From: Angiostrongylus vasorum
Taxonomy: Eukaryota > Nematoda > Chromadorea > Rhabditida > Metastrongylidae
NCBI GenBank assembly: GCA_018806985.1
Contig: JADANN010000108.1
Span: 2,046,001-2,110,000 of the forward strand
Reading direction: 5' to 3'
DNA length: 64,000 nucleotides
The position numbers and the translations under genes were made by a program. This document shows positions 35,330-48,100 of this stretch, one piece after another. The number at the start of each line of letters is the position of its first letter. Positions within the stretch are counted from its first letter, which is position 1. The notes below the pieces were generated by a model, which did no database searches, was not told where the DNA came from, and saw only the letters and a program-made list of their open reading frames with translations.

Positions 35330-37060
35330 CAGGAAGATATACTGATAATGCTTCATTTGGGAAGCAGCCAGTCGTATCTAAATTTCAGTCATAGCAGATG
35401 GAATTTCAAGTGAACTATTGAATCGTCACCCAGAGTCTAATGTAGTGATTCTCAGCGACAGTTCTAAAATGATGCGTCCGTCCGTCGAACATGTAGGTTT
35501 CCGATCGACGCCTGCTGCAGAGCAAAAACGGGGATGCTTTCCTGGAAGCAAAATCTTGTTTCTCTTCTGTTTTTAACCAAGCTTTCCTTCTCTTTTGTGA
35601 ATTGTGGTATTTCATAGCTTTCTTCGTAATACTGGACAAGCGAAGTTCATTGGCAAAATCGTAAACATGACTGAGTAATCAGCAATTAACGGCATGAGTG
35701 AAACAATTGTCATCTATCCTTGTGAAATTCTTCCATAGCCATTCTTAAGGACCAAAAGTCGAATAGTGCTGAAAAATTTATGAGACTACGCTAGGCTACA
35801 CGATGCTTCCTGTTCTGCAATTTAAAACTATGAGGGCATCAGGTTTTCAAAACACTAATTTGCGCCCACAAAGGGAAACCTGTGTATTGTTATAAAGGTT
35901 AGTTTATGATGCGGTTTTTGATGTTATGAGTAACCTGGTTTCTATTTTCTTCTTAAGTCCAATATGAGATGTAAAGTTCAGCCCATTACTTAACACATTT
36001 CAGTGAAGCTCCAGTGAGTTTTGCACGATGTAGATTCGACTGTTAACTTGATGTTGTCCCTATCCTTAATTCTTAGGAATTGCTGATGGAAGTATGATCA
36101 TGCTGAGATATTTACAAAACTTCGCATGCCGTGAAAAAAGGATAGCCAGTAAATAAAAAACTACTACACTGCTGATATTGTTCAGCTAGGAATTCGTGAA
36201 TAAAAGACAAAATGGGCACATTCCTGGTAGAATAATTGGCATTTTCACGTGTTCTTCTGTTTGGTGACCAGTTTCGTTAGGCTATCTTAAAATTAGAATT
36301 GCCTTTGTTATGGTAGCCTCGATCAGAATCCAGTGGAGGCAAAAGAAGAGCCCGAAGCTTCAAAAAGGTTTACATCAAGGTCAATTCAGAGGGCCTTTCT
36401 AGATCACCAGGCTATTAATGATTTAGTTGTTTTTATGAGATGGGGAAATCAACTTAATCGGTTACAAGGTATTTCTGTGTTGGACGGCTCAGTAATAATG
36501 CAGTAAATACCTTATCGACTGCTCGCATTTAAGGTTTTGCCGCACAAGACCTTTATTGTACGTTGTATTTTTTTCTTTTACACCAAAAAATGGGTAATTA
36601 AACCTTTGTTTACATAGTGGTCATATTGATGCAACGGCAGTAATGTTCCGGAATTAACATGCCACATAGCTCTATGGGGCTACGAACAATTACGGTTGCA
36701 AAAACAACGCATTCTATAGAAAAAGGAAAGAACACAAAGTTGCACTAATAATATTGCAAAAACTTCTATAAGAGGTTCAAGCATTGGGCAAAGTGACAAG
36801 GATGTATTCATTAGTCAATGTTGCGTGTAAACAATGCGTCACCTAACATTAGCATAATGTGGAGATTTGTATGATGGGCTGATGATTTAAGAAGTGTTGT
36901 AATACAAATATTGCGCATGCTGACAGAGAGTGTTTAACAATTATGTATAGACTATTAACCGAGAAAGTAAATATACGGAATTATACTAACCATATTGTAG
37001 AGGGTTATGTAGAAGATTCATGAGCTGTTGTAAAGAATGAGGAAGATGTATGATTTAACA
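35330..37060. other. Intergenic with one weak minus frame
   Basis: A basic 74-aa minus frame at 35639-35415 is possible coding or relic. A repeat D fragment lies near 36095-36130. Otherwise empty. Confidence 0.35.
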
Positions 37061-37064
37061 ACTA

Positions 37065-37215
37065 CTTACAGAGAAGAGAAGAGCTTTACTTCCATACAAT
37101 AACACACAACGCAACTGAAGCTGACGTTTCAACAGAATCGCCTTCTTCAGACTTCCAGGCTGGTTCCAGGCGCTGTTTAACAACCTCACGATTGCTGAGA
37201 CAGAAAACGATGAAA
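37065..37215 (+). repeat. Relative of the foldback MITE in RTE copy 1
   Basis: Contains GAAGCTGACGTTTCAACAGA and CTGTTTAACAACCTCACGAT in the arrangement of the palindrome with its centre deleted. Confidence 0.6.
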
Positions 37216-37382
37216 TTGTTTTGATATTTACTTTTTGCATGAAAATTATAGCAGCTATTCCCAGAATAGTTTCTATTTTTTCTTCTATATCTATTTCTAT
37301 CTTTGTATGACTGTATGTTTCGGAAATAAGTGTCATATCCGTTTTTCTCAAGTTACCTAGCAAATGTCGTAGAACGTAAATA

Positions 37383-37500
37383 TCTTGGTCCCATCCTAAG
37401 GAACTTTGATCGCTGTAAACAGTATTGTTATGCAAATCTATTCTTAGAATCTGAACCGCTGTAAACAGTATTGTTATGCAAACCTATTCTTAGAATCTGA
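37383..37500 (+). repeat. Short direct repeat (about 45 bp, two units)
   Basis: CGCTGTAAACAGTATTGTTA followed by TGCAAA(T/C)CTATTCTTAGAATCTGAAC occurs twice in tandem. Confidence 0.7.
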
Positions 37501-37515
37501 ACTTGTTGTTTGTTA

Positions 37516-37845
37516 TTACTGTCCAAAAGTTATCGTGCGTACAATAACAAGATGAGAATGAGGATGCTGGCGAGAGCAGTCGTCTGCCAGCTGACCATAG
37601 GATTTTGAGAGGATATGGAGAGGTAGCCGACGGATGTTTTCGGTAATGATGCTGGACCTATGCCAAATACCGCCTTCTCCGGAAGCATATAAATAGCTTC
37701 GTGAATTGTTATCCTGGTTCGCGCCTGTCAGGGCTCGTTCGCCTCCTAGATCCGGACCGTATTGATCTCGTGTGTCACCAATGTAGATTATCGCAGTTGT
37801 TAAGTCATACTGCACATAGTCATTAATGTACATTGGACTCATCAT
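37516..37845 (-). CDS. Hypothetical ORF, 109 aa
   Basis: ATG-initiated minus-strand frame with balanced codon use and a hydrophilic, protein-like composition (YIGDTRDQYGPDLGGERAL). No signal peptide or membrane segment and no recognised family. It lies just upstream of, and opposite to, the candidate membrane exons. It may be an exon of an unseen gene or a chance frame. Confidence 0.25.
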   Translation of the reverse strand: MMSPMYINDYVQYDLTTAIIYIGDTRDQYGPDLGGERALTGANQDNNSRSYLYASGEGGIWHRSSIITENIRRLPLHILSKSYGQLADDCSRQHPHSHLVIVRTITFGQ

Positions 37846-37918
37846 ATCATTACTGAATGACAGTTGCGAATTGTACGTTAACTTCGCATCATCGTCACTA
37901 CGTCACGTTTCCCACCAG

Positions 37919-38464
37919 CTCATTGTATCGTCATCATCATCCTGATCCTCATCCTAGTGTCACTGTTCATTGTTTATCAGTTGATCTGCGGTGCGTTGTC
38001 AGTAGCGGCGGCTATACTAAAATGCGTTCTGTCTGCAACGCCATCGGTGGCATGTACCATTCCTCCCACACGGTACGCCATGCGTACAAGGCTGCTGAGC
38101 GGCCAACTTATGCTGTGTATTCTGTTAAGCCGCTATAGGCTTATCAGTTTCCAGCCATTATCATAGTGGCCCTTGACTCTTAGGCAATGGTGGCACCCAT
38201 CGATGCTCAAACTTCACGTTGCTTACATAGCGTTTTCCATGACCAGCCGCCTGACTGTGTTCCGTAGATGATTCATCACTTACTGTCCTCATTGATCCAC
38301 TAAAATGCACCTCATCGCTATAATATTGAAATCATAGCTCAGCCGGAAATACGGCCCGTCTGTATCCCTCTCCGCCCTCAGCATACTGTCTACCTCAGCC
38401 GCCGCGCCGGCCGCGGATAGACGCGACGCGGCATCGCTCACGGCTAACCAACGGCTACTTCTTG
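37919..38464 (+). CDS. Candidate membrane and cytoplasmic-tail exons of a single-pass protein
   Basis: Exon 37919-37990 (acceptor TTTCCCACCAG, donor G|GTGCGT) encodes about 22 hydrophobic residues (IVIIILILILVSLFIVYQLI). Exon 38343-38464 (acceptor AGCTCAG, donor TTG|GTAATT) is strikingly GC-rich in an AT-rich region and encodes a Pro/Arg tail (RLYPSPPSAYCLPQPPRRPR). Phases agree (1 to 1). This pattern fits the membrane span and tail of a receptor-like protein whose ectodomain lies upstream, but no ectodomain exon was recognised. A competing plus-frame stays open from 37857 to 38138, so the frame choice is uncertain. Confidence 0.35.
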
Positions 38465-38469
38465 GTAAT

Positions 38470-40025
38470 TATTCATTATTACTGTTAATGTAATTGTGTT
38501 AATTACTTATTAATGGTATAGTAATATTCGAATGCCATTATCTCGTTGTTAGCCTCACTTCACTACTGGCCTTAGCACCTCATAGCTTTAAATCACGTCA
38601 TTCCTCTACCATTACTTCTCCATCGTTACTATTATGTTATTAATGTTGTATTTGTGTATTAAAGGTTTAATTACCCAAGTTTTGAGATATTGCTCTGTGA
38701 CAACTACGAAAAGTCCCGCGTGGCGTCTTCTCACGAAGTCGAGCATTCTGCTAAAAGCTAGTGAATATTCGGTGCCGAGTACTGACTCGAAGGCCTATTT
38801 TCCACTAGCAGCTACAATAAAAATACTTTCTACGCTAAATCAATTCTGCCACTATGAATAAGGCCACGAAATTTCGTACTGCATTCGACATAAACCAGGT
38901 GATATTGCCATAGCGAATCAAACTTCTCATACCGATTGGTCTGCTACGCATACGATGTTACCCATTTTTGTTGTGAGTGGCAGCTTTGTACTCTGAATAA
39001 CAGCGACATTTCCAAGATATTAGTGTGTAGTCGACTGAGTCTTCGGTCTCACCTGCTATTCATAATTATTCTTTACAAGAAGCCTTTGCGCTTTCGCTAG
39101 TACCGTATTGAGGTCTTTAGAAAGTCGGAACAGGAATAGCTGAAGGATGACTGCATTTATGATTCGATTAAACCTTTTGCATTAAAGTCTTGTCCCATCA
39201 ACTTCTGATCTGACCATGGGTTTTTTGGTTCTAGGGGAGAGTTTAAGGTAGAATGAGCATAGTTGACGTGTTCTTGTAGATGAGGACCATGTTTTCTTAG
39301 CGTGAACATTCACAAAGATCCCTCCTGAAGTGACACTAGCAGAGGTGTTCCGACTACTGGTCTTTGCAGTCACACGGCATATTCCTTCTACCTCATCTTG
39401 TGGAGTTCTTGTGATCCGCAGTGACGTTGTTCACTGTAGTTGCTGATTTATTTCAACTACAACATAGGGAACAATGAACGAGGAAGCAGGTGACGGACAT
39501 GGATAAGCGTGATGGACGTTTGAAGCTCACTTGTAGTAATTACGACCGAGCTTACATAGACAAGACAAAGACTTTCCCCTTATACATTGCTATTTCGCCA
39601 CAGTAACTTGATTCATAAGCAATTAGTCCACATGTGGAGGCACTCTAGACACAGCACAGAAATGGTCTAAATTTTAATCAGCTATGTTTTGAATGGCGGA
39701 CCACAAATATCCCATTTTGTACGACAGAAATTCCGTACAGTTACGGAAATGGAGTATGCCAGCATATCTCTACAATGTTTTCAACATTGTTATAGTCCAC
39801 TATTTTATCCCTTGACGAAAGGTCGTGTACGACTACGATTTTTTAACAGAGTCAAGCAGTCTACGTTTCCTTGCTGCAAAAGGTGGAAATTGTTCAACAT
39901 ATTAACTGACTAGAACGTGCATATGCGTGCGACCTTTTGATGTATTCGCATGAAAATTCTGTTAAATAAATCATGTTATAAAAAACCCATTTCCAACTAT
40001 TGCATGTTCGTGAGAAACCTTTTTT
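38470..40025. other. Intergenic or intronic, weak frames only
   Basis: An open stretch at 38664-38750 (CDNYEKSRVASSHEVEHS in one frame, then a stop) could be a 3' exon of the candidate single-pass gene, but its phase does not fit the preceding donor. A minus frame at 39373-39182 is unassigned. Confidence 0.3.
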
Positions 40026-40029
40026 GGCA

Positions 40030-40256
40030 CATAATAAGAAAGATAAAGCCCTTGGCGTTGATCGATTCCTTAGGGATGCGCCATGAATTCGACTTCATTA
40101 AGCATCGTTTGGAGGTGATTGAATTCATTTGGCCTTCATAATGACTCGAAGTGGCCTATCGATGTATCGAGCCAGTGCTTCTATCCTCCCAGACAAATCT
40201 GGTACCAATCTGCAGGCCCAAGGAGCGATGGAAGGCTCTGTGGCGGCGGCGGCGCG
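40030..40256 (-). repeat. SINE-A copy, head truncated in a GGC run
   Basis: Minus copy from CCCTTGGCGTTGATCG to GAAGGCTCTGTGGCGGCGG; the tRNA-like head is missing. Confidence 0.7.
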
Positions 40257-40334
40257 TAGATTTTTCACCGCACTTCCTTTAATTACTTAATCGATAGGTT
40301 CTCCCAAATGCAGGTGTTATGCCAAGTGTAAGCC

Positions 40335-40754
40335 ATGAAAAGCTGTTCTCTACATTTTGTATCTTACAAAAAAATTTTGGAGAAGTTCGCCGTGTTACGA
40401 CACGGAGGTTTGAGTGCTGAACGTCACGTGTTTGGCGGAACAATGTTAACATTCACCATCATTGCTCTCGCTGTGATACTGGCAACCGCAACCATAACTA
40501 CTGTTAAACTGATGCAAAGTAATATTGGTTTCTCTTGGAGTTATCCTAAGCAATACAACGGCGATTTTTCTCTCCACTTCAAAGACATCGCAGTCTCCGC
40601 TAAGCCTATCTGGCTAATGCGGGGTCGCCTTTATTCTCAATCTTATCACCCCACAACTACACCAATCATTTCAACGCAGTTCAGGTTGCTGAAAGCTAAC
40701 TTTATGGTGTGCCACTTTGCGACTGGTGAGAGGAAAACGATGATTGTCTTGTAA
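40335..40754 (+). CDS. Hypothetical ORF, 139 aa with one membrane segment
   Basis: Longest ATG-initiated frame in its region. Residues about 37-58 are hydrophobic (MLTFTIIALAVILATATITT). The first 36 residues are basic and the rest is soluble (SYPKQYNGDFSLHFKDIAV). No family recognised. It begins about 75 nt after a SINE-A copy, so it may be a relic of another element. Confidence 0.25.
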   Translation: MKSCSLHFVSYKKILEKFAVLRHGGLSAERHVFGGTMLTFTIIALAVILATATITTVKLMQSNIGFSWSYPKQYNGDFSLHFKDIAVSAKPIWLMRGRLYSQSYHPTTTPIISTQFRLLKANFMVCHFATGERKTMIVL

Positions 40755-41359
40755 AGAGTTATATTTCCCCTGTTAATAATTCCCTTTAACAGGGTCACTC
40801 ACGAGTCTCCTAATAGTCGTAAGGAGAACTACTTTTTTTGTGGTCGTCAGAATCCTCCGTCCCTGCTTATAAAGAGGATAAAAGGTGTAACAATCATTGG
40901 TGCGGAATTTTGTTGAAATTTCAAGACAGCTGTTTTCGGAACAAGATTTTACGAGTTACTAAGATGATATATGTTAGAATAGAAGAGCATGACTCCTGAC
41001 TTCTAGCACTTAGAGATGTGGACAGTTGCTTGAACTATTAGTGAAGACTAAAAAGAATGTCGTTTTCCTTTCGAATAGCTGTCTATAATTTGGATGACTT
41101 CCCGTTCGACGTCAACTGCGGTTTTGGCTCTACTGAATTCGCCACCTTCGATGTCGTATAGCTCGTCTATGGCAGAGCTTATCAAAATCATTTGCACTCA
41201 ACTTTATTTACTCGACCACAGATGGGAATGTGAAACAAACCAAATGTTTGCTTTCAATGCAGAAATTTTGATAAAGAGATTTACGCTCAAATGACATATT
41301 CTTGAAGGGGTAGAAGAGCTGAAGCAGAGAATTCGGCAAACATATATATACATATATAT

Positions 41360-41705
41360 AACGGGACAGATAGCACAGTGGTAGTGATGCCGATCATCAG
41401 GAGCCTGGTGCTTGTTCGATCCTGTCCAAGTCTCTCATCCATCTGAAGTCGGGAAATTGTTACCGGACTTGTCCGGGAAAAATCACTCTCTGCAATCCAG
41501 TTGGGAACGCTTCAGCCCTTCTATCTCAGAACTCCAAGAAGAATTGCTCAACCAGCATTCTACGACATTCAAAATGAAATGAAAATCCTCAAGCAGCAGC
41601 CGAAGCCCTAGTTAAAAGTTGGAAGACCGTGGATGATGGATGCGAGGAAACGAATACCATGTGAGGAAGTGGTGGGATCCGCACAGTAAACGTGAAGACG
41701 GGTCG
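41360..41705 (+). repeat. SINE-B reference copy (tRNA-derived)
   Basis: The head GACAGATAGCACAGTGGTAG has an A-box-like TAGCACAGTGG, and TGTTCGATCCTG resembles box B. The body includes TTGGGAACGCTTCAGCCC and ATTCTACGACATTCAAAATG. Confidence 0.7.
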
Positions 41706-42149
41706 TATATAAAAAATATGTATTTACTTTTTGTATAAATAATCATTCGCTTCTATTTGCAGAAACTCAACCCAGCAGAGTGTTTCATGCTGAAAACGGT
41801 TTCTAAATTTCTATCCAGAAGCCCAGAGTAGACAGATAACGGCAGTCATCAACTTCACAGTAGCACCTGGAAGCGTGGATTAGCAATCGAATGGATGTAC
41901 ATAATGCGGTAAAAAGAAATTTGTAATGCAGTGAACTAAAAATAAACACTGTATTGTCTACAATAAACGTTATGTGTTGAAGAGCATAGAGGCGGTGGTG
42001 GTAGAGGTTCCTGCAAAAAATAAACGCAATATGAAAGGAGACACTAAAGATTGAGAAGTAGAAGCGCTCAAAAACTCCGTAGCCATTACTGAACTGTGGT
42101 TCAGTTGCAGCAAAACAATGGGTATTTGAAGATAAATCATTCCATACTT

Positions 42150-42525
42150 ACTTACTCGGCTCCTTGGACGGACCGTCCTCAATGGTTGTGGGGGCCCCAG
42201 GAAAATCTCCAATTTTTCAGAGTTTCACTGGTTTAGCCGTTGTGGTTTCCTGAGTTCCGAGGCCAGTCAGGCCAAAGTCATCATAACAGGCAGCAGAAGC
42301 CGTTGTGGATCAGAGGGAGATTTGCCACCATGCGACTAGTTTGGTACCAGGATGGTGACGGATCCTGGTATTGGTTTACTCTTAGCTGGGCTTCCTGATA
42401 GAAACGCCGGACTCCTTCTCAGCTTGGGAGACCCTGTCAGGGGTTGAAGCCTCCCGATGTACATCGGAGCCCTACACCCAGGAACAGCTCCCAGTCACGG
42501 TGAGGCGGTAAACAGTTGGGAGATC
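42150..42525 (-). repeat. Repeat C copy
   Basis: Minus orientation with ACTTACTTACT at the tail side; contains GGATCCTGGTATTGGTTTAC and GAGGCGGTAAAC. Confidence 0.75.
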
Positions 42526-42829
42526 ACGGTAGTGACGTAGTCGAAAAAATAGAAAACATCCTCGATTCATTTAGGCCGCTGTAACGAACTTGTGGTAATC
42601 CCCGTAGGGTATACTGGAGATGGAGAGGAAGAAAATCGTATCTAGTTTATGAATTTGTGGTGGAATGGGAATTGTAGCTGGAGCTTGATACTTAGTTGGA
42701 TACTTGGATAGCAAGTCTTCACGAGGTCTGCGGACCCCAGCATATTTTTTACTCGTTTCTTTCCTTGTGATCGTTGTCCATAGTGGTGCTCCGCTTCAAC
42801 TATGGTGACGTGTGCGAGTATCATGATCT

Positions 42830-43073
42830 TTAAAACAACTGCTGCTGCGAGTAGCGCTGAATGAATTTAGTTACGAACACGCCGTCTATCGCGGAGGTGG
42901 TCTTAGCAAAGGACGCCTGCATTCCCGTGCAGTTCACTCTGCAGCTCTTTCCGTCCATCTGTCGTCTGTTTTTCTCATTATACTACCGACCCATCCATTT
43001 TTCATTGACGATGTACGCTCACCTGGGTCTCAAAGACGGGGCAGAATTCGAACATCTGAGCTTTGCATTCCGG
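42830..43073 (-). CDS. Candidate terminal exons of a cysteine-containing protein
   Basis: Minus-strand exon 43073-43023 (17 codons, PECKAQMFEFCPVF, donor CAG|GTGAGC) joins in phase 0 to exon 42958-42830 (acceptor GACGACAG; MDGKSCRVNCTGMQASFA, later Gln-rich) ending in TAA. Four cysteines in about 40 residues suggest a secreted or extracellular domain. Family unknown. No upstream exon was assigned, although minus-strand open frames continue to 43402. Confidence 0.35.
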
Positions 43074-44204
43074 CTAGATGTTGGGGTTTGAACGATGAAC
43101 TATTTAGGTAATTAAGTATAAATGCAAGTGTATGTATCCTTATGTCAACCTTCAAGAAAGCTAGAACCCATAAAGAGGATCCTTATGCATGACGCTCGTT
43201 TCATCAAGTCGAGTGCATTATGAGATCTGAGATGAGTGCCACTCCAAGACACGGACAACAACGGGCTCAGTTGGCAGCAGGAAAATAACCACTCGTGGTC
43301 AACATACTCTAGACACGCGCGAAAGTGGGACCTTCTCCAAAACTCCCATATGCGAAATAAGCAAAGTTTCTTCAGTGTCGATTGTGATCTATTGAAGCAC
43401 AAACACCATATTCAGATTGGTGATATCAGAAGATTGGTGATACTTACAGTAATTTGAAAATAAGTGGTATTCATAAGCACGTCCACATCATCCCGTCATT
43501 CTATCCCACACTTCAACCAGCTTTCTGTCCTAGGAGGCGAAACAGCCGGATTAGCCGTTGAGCGGCGCCCATTTAACAACGACCGTGCTATCGGTTTCAC
43601 AAACTGGCTATGAAGCTATTGAAAGCCATAGGATATTCAATAAAAACATTTCAAAAATGTCAACTGTCCCAAAAAATTTGACGAAATTAGCTGAAACTAG
43701 GCTCAGTGTACCGGAAAATTGTTCAGAATTCTATTTCAGGGTTACGATTTCTGTCCCATAAGTCACAATAAACGTTCGTTGAAAGAATTGTTAAATCTAG
43801 ATTTAGACCTATGTCATCTCCATGAATTTTTTTATTTTTATAGAAAAATCGAAATGCGACGAAAAATTGAACTGCCTACTTACAATATAGCTCTGTAGTA
43901 CCGTAACGTTCCGTCATTTTGAGATATCTCTAGCAAGAGTTTAGATCGAGTGCATCGGAATCCACTCTTCCTAACTGGTACTTTAAAGGAAAAGAAAACA
44001 CACCTCCATAAATTCGTCGGGGCTTTTTTCTCGAAAGGAAAAGGAAAGAAAGAAGTGAGTTAGGAAGAATAAATTATCGTCTATTTGAGTTGCATCACAT
44101 CGCTTGTGGACTGACAAGAAGACGTCGTCGGTATCACAAACGCCGAAAAACATCCTCGTCCAGGCGCTCATATTTTTTCTTTTTTATTTTTTTTATTTTA
44201 CTTT

Positions 44205-44570
44205 ATATGATCTATCTTCACGTCTACTGTGCGCATCCCAGCACTTCTCGCATTCGATTCATTTGCTGGCATCCACTGTCCACGAAGATCTATCAACTTT
44301 TTACGTGTGGCTACGGTTGCTGCTTGAGGATTTTCATTTCATCTTGGATGTCGTAGAATGCTGGTTGAGCAATTTTCCCTAGAGTCCTGGGATAGCCGTA
44401 CTGGAGCGCTGTCAACTGGTGCAGAGAGTGTTTGCTTTCTCAGGCAAATCCGGTAGCAATTTCCCGATCCCGGAAGGATAAAAGGCTTGGTCGGCGCGGA
44501 GCGGAATCGAACTAGCACCATACTCGTGATGACGGGGACATCACTACTACTGTGCAATCCGCCCCCTACC
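44205..44570 (-). repeat. SINE-B copy
   Basis: Complement of the family: GTCTACTGTGCGCATCCCAG at the left end and the head complement CACTACTACTGTGCAATCCG at the right. Confidence 0.7.
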
Positions 44571-45146
44571 CCTCGTATGTGTTATATGATACTATATTAT
44601 ATATGCAGAATTGATCATCACTGGCTGGCTGGATCATTCACGTACCAGCTTGCCAGCTAGTGTTGATCAATTATGCTCAACTATGCATTTCGGTCTTCTG
44701 AAATTTCTAAGCCGTGTGATCAGAAGCGCCAAATCTCAGTCAAGAAAAACCGAAGTGTACAAAAAAACAGTGTAGTCGTGTTAGTCGTGTCTACATAACC
44801 CTTCTGGGATGTGGTCAAAAGGCTGCCTAATACAATGACGAAATTTATTGCCGTTTTACGTCCGAGCCACTTTCTCAAAGTGGGTGGCCACCGACTTTAT
44901 TTACATCCTTTCCATCGAGTGCGTCACCTATGGTAAAAACCAAACACTCTGTTTATCAGAGTTTTGTCGTCGGTTTGTCCTTGGAAGTGGCAAGCGCACA
45001 GTGGGTAACTGCAGATGAGTGCGCAGGAGAGCGTTCGTCCGCAGAGGATGGTTTCGCGCAGACGACGGCGATACTGTGCGCAGCAAGTGGAGGGTGGGAG
45101 ACAGTATGACTGTCGCCGCATGCGCCATTCCGCACGTACTCTCGCC

Positions 45147-48100
45147 ATGGCCAAGGTGGAGGTGCAGATCCGCAGCTGCTTCTGCTGCGGATTATCGCTT
45201 GCTACTGTATTCATCGCTATTTACACCTTGGTGAGTACTGTGAAGCCAAGTTTGCTGAGCACTTCTAATGTATCCTGAAGCCTCATGCTGTAGTCATTAC
45301 ATGACTAAGCCATTGTTGTGAGTCAGGTGACGGTTTTCGAAGAACCACGCTCTGAATCCAGCAGGTTCATACCCATTGCATTCAGCCATATTTATGATAG
45401 CTACATTTTCTTGTCCGCTTATTGTTTTCATTTCCATCCTTAGTTCTGATTACAGCTATAATGTCCGGAGAATAGTTGGCACCGTTCGAGCTACAGTTTC
45501 TATGGTTTTAAAAACTAAATACATCTTCCTTTTTTGCTTTCTCTTACAAGTCTGATTTCGATAAATGACAGGGTTGTTGGTTGTTTTGAAAGCTTAGGAT
45601 TGTTTCCTTTAGCGCTATGGTCTTTTTACTGAACATAGGGTTCTAGGACATGTCCTGAAAAATGATTTGCTGCTACCGGCTAGAATAAGTTGTTGAACGA
45701 TATGAACATCATTCAGATCCTCTACTCATTGCTTACTGGGTTGGCCGCATGGGGTTTATCCGACACGTTGAATAATGGCGATTCGTCGCATTATCGAAGC
45801 TGTGATTTAGAGGCACAGGGCAAACTTACTGCAGAGAATCGCAAACTCACCTTTCACGGTGGACACACCACTGTAGTTGTCGAGGACTCGACTACCTACC
45901 ACTGCTCCTTTGGCCTCTATACGGAAGAACTCAAATATGAAGCTGGACGTAGGTGTTTTCAATTGAATTTCCTTCATTCTATTCACTGACTTCCATCAGT
46001 TGGTTGGTTAGTGATTATAATTTTTTTGCTATGAAAAGAAATGATTGTGAGTAAAACTATTTGAAGAATGGCAATGTAATATCCCTAATGTAGCTGTTCA
46101 TCTTGGAACTGAAACTCTTTAAAACAACTACTGTGCTTTCAGTACGCTACACCACTCTGGTGGTGAACATCTTCGTTTACGTGTGTGTCGTTCTCGCCTC
46201 TATTCTGATGCTTATCGGTACGTTTAGTCATTGGAATTGCACGTCATTCACAATCAGTGTAAAAGGAATCCTAACCCTTTTCGCGAAGTTCTGTTGCCTA
46301 CTGTAGCGCGAAAAAATGAAAAAACGGCTGTGGAAAAGAATGTAACAGGTATTCGAAAGTTCTATGTGAACACCGTAAGACTTCTTGATAATCAGGCTTA
46401 ATTGGAACAGTGTCCCAGAACTTATATTACTAGCCGTTCTTTTGCCCATATCTTGACCTCATCTACGTGCCAGTAAATGCAAAGCAGTGGTATTACAATG
46501 TTCACTATAGGTTTGTTAATCTACAATCAATGGCTATTGGTTCCATGGATGATCATCATGGCCATCGACATCATCCGTGGTTTCATCTCAGTGCTATTCA
46601 TCATCATTTATAGCTATGTAAGTTGCTTTCATTTGTCGCTTTACTTTTATGCTAATTGGTAATAGGAATGAAATTGGGTGTGGTCGTTTTACGGGCGGAA
46701 AAACCAGATTCGCTGGCAATCATTGAAAGATGTCACATCGTACGACACAGTTTAAATGCTATTAGTGTGCTTTCGTTCGATTTTTGATCCATGAGGAATT
46801 TGCTAGCTTCATGGTACTACACACTTTTGTGGGAAGCACTCGTAGAGAGAATAGCGTCGAATAGAGACATTGAGCATTCAGCGGGTATCGAGAGTTGTTC
46901 TAGTGGCTTTCGTTAACCTATCCTCATGGCTACTTCTTCGTCGTCCATCTTCTCAAAAGCTCTCATCCATTCTGAGCGCCATCTAGGAAGAAAAACAACG
47001 TAAAAATAACTTTCCGAAAAACTGACATCGAATTTGATCGATATATTGTATTTCTAGATTGCGCAAGGTTGATCACCACCATTGGTGGAATTATTGCTGG
47101 GAACCGGTTAGAGCTAATGTGAGGCGAGAATATTGTTCCGAGAACGAAGGGATGCGGTTGTTGGTGACGAGAACGGGGATCGTGGCTTGATTTCTCTTTT
47201 CTTGTTAAAAATCCCTACAGAGGAATTTGTTGTTGGCAGGAGAATTTATTAACATCTAGTGATATTAGCAAAGTTGTTCGTTCTATCGCTTAGGTCCTTT
47301 CTTTACCGTTTAATCTTAATGAAAATCATCCCATAGAGGTCATATCAGGCGGGCGTACTAAGTGATGTGGGCGGAACGCTCAAAGGATTTCAGACATACA
47401 AAACCAAACAACGAAAGCGGGCGAGTCCGACTGGGAGGTTCCGTGCAAAACAAGTCATTGTTCCGCGATTGGTTTCACCATGGTTACACTTGAACATGCC
47501 AAAATACGTCATGCAAGCCAGAAAGAATCGCAATGTCGTCTCCTTTGGATATGTATAACACTTGTGATTTTTCGTGCGCGAAAATGATTGAGGCCTATGC
47601 GAACGCGACAAACCCAGCTCCTTAGCTCCTGCTTACTACTCTGCAACTGGAATGTGTTGTTAGTGCCAGGCTGCGTACAAGTTTCCAATTAAGCTATTTC
47701 TTTACATCAGCTGTAATTTAGTACGGAATTGAATACGTGGCGGCGTTTTCAGTGGACAATCCCTGGTGAGTGCGAAGCCGATCAGTTCGGGGATTACGGG
47801 CGAAAAATACGTTGAAGGACTAGAATCCAACGAGTTGCACTCTCTTGAGCCCTTTTCCACTGGAGCATTTTCTGAATATTTCTCGCTTGTGCAAAAGTGT
47901 ATGCTTTTGGTATCAACGAACAACAAGTATTGAGTCGGCGAGAAATTCAACTTGAAAAGATTTCTCAGCGCCAGGATTAAAAAAGGAAATAAAGAGATAA
48001 AACTGTGGAGGAGCATTGAATTCTAGTAATCATCTGCTTGGGCTGATAGAAAAATAATGACCGTTTATGTTGTTGCTTTGTACCGCTCATTTTCTGCCTA

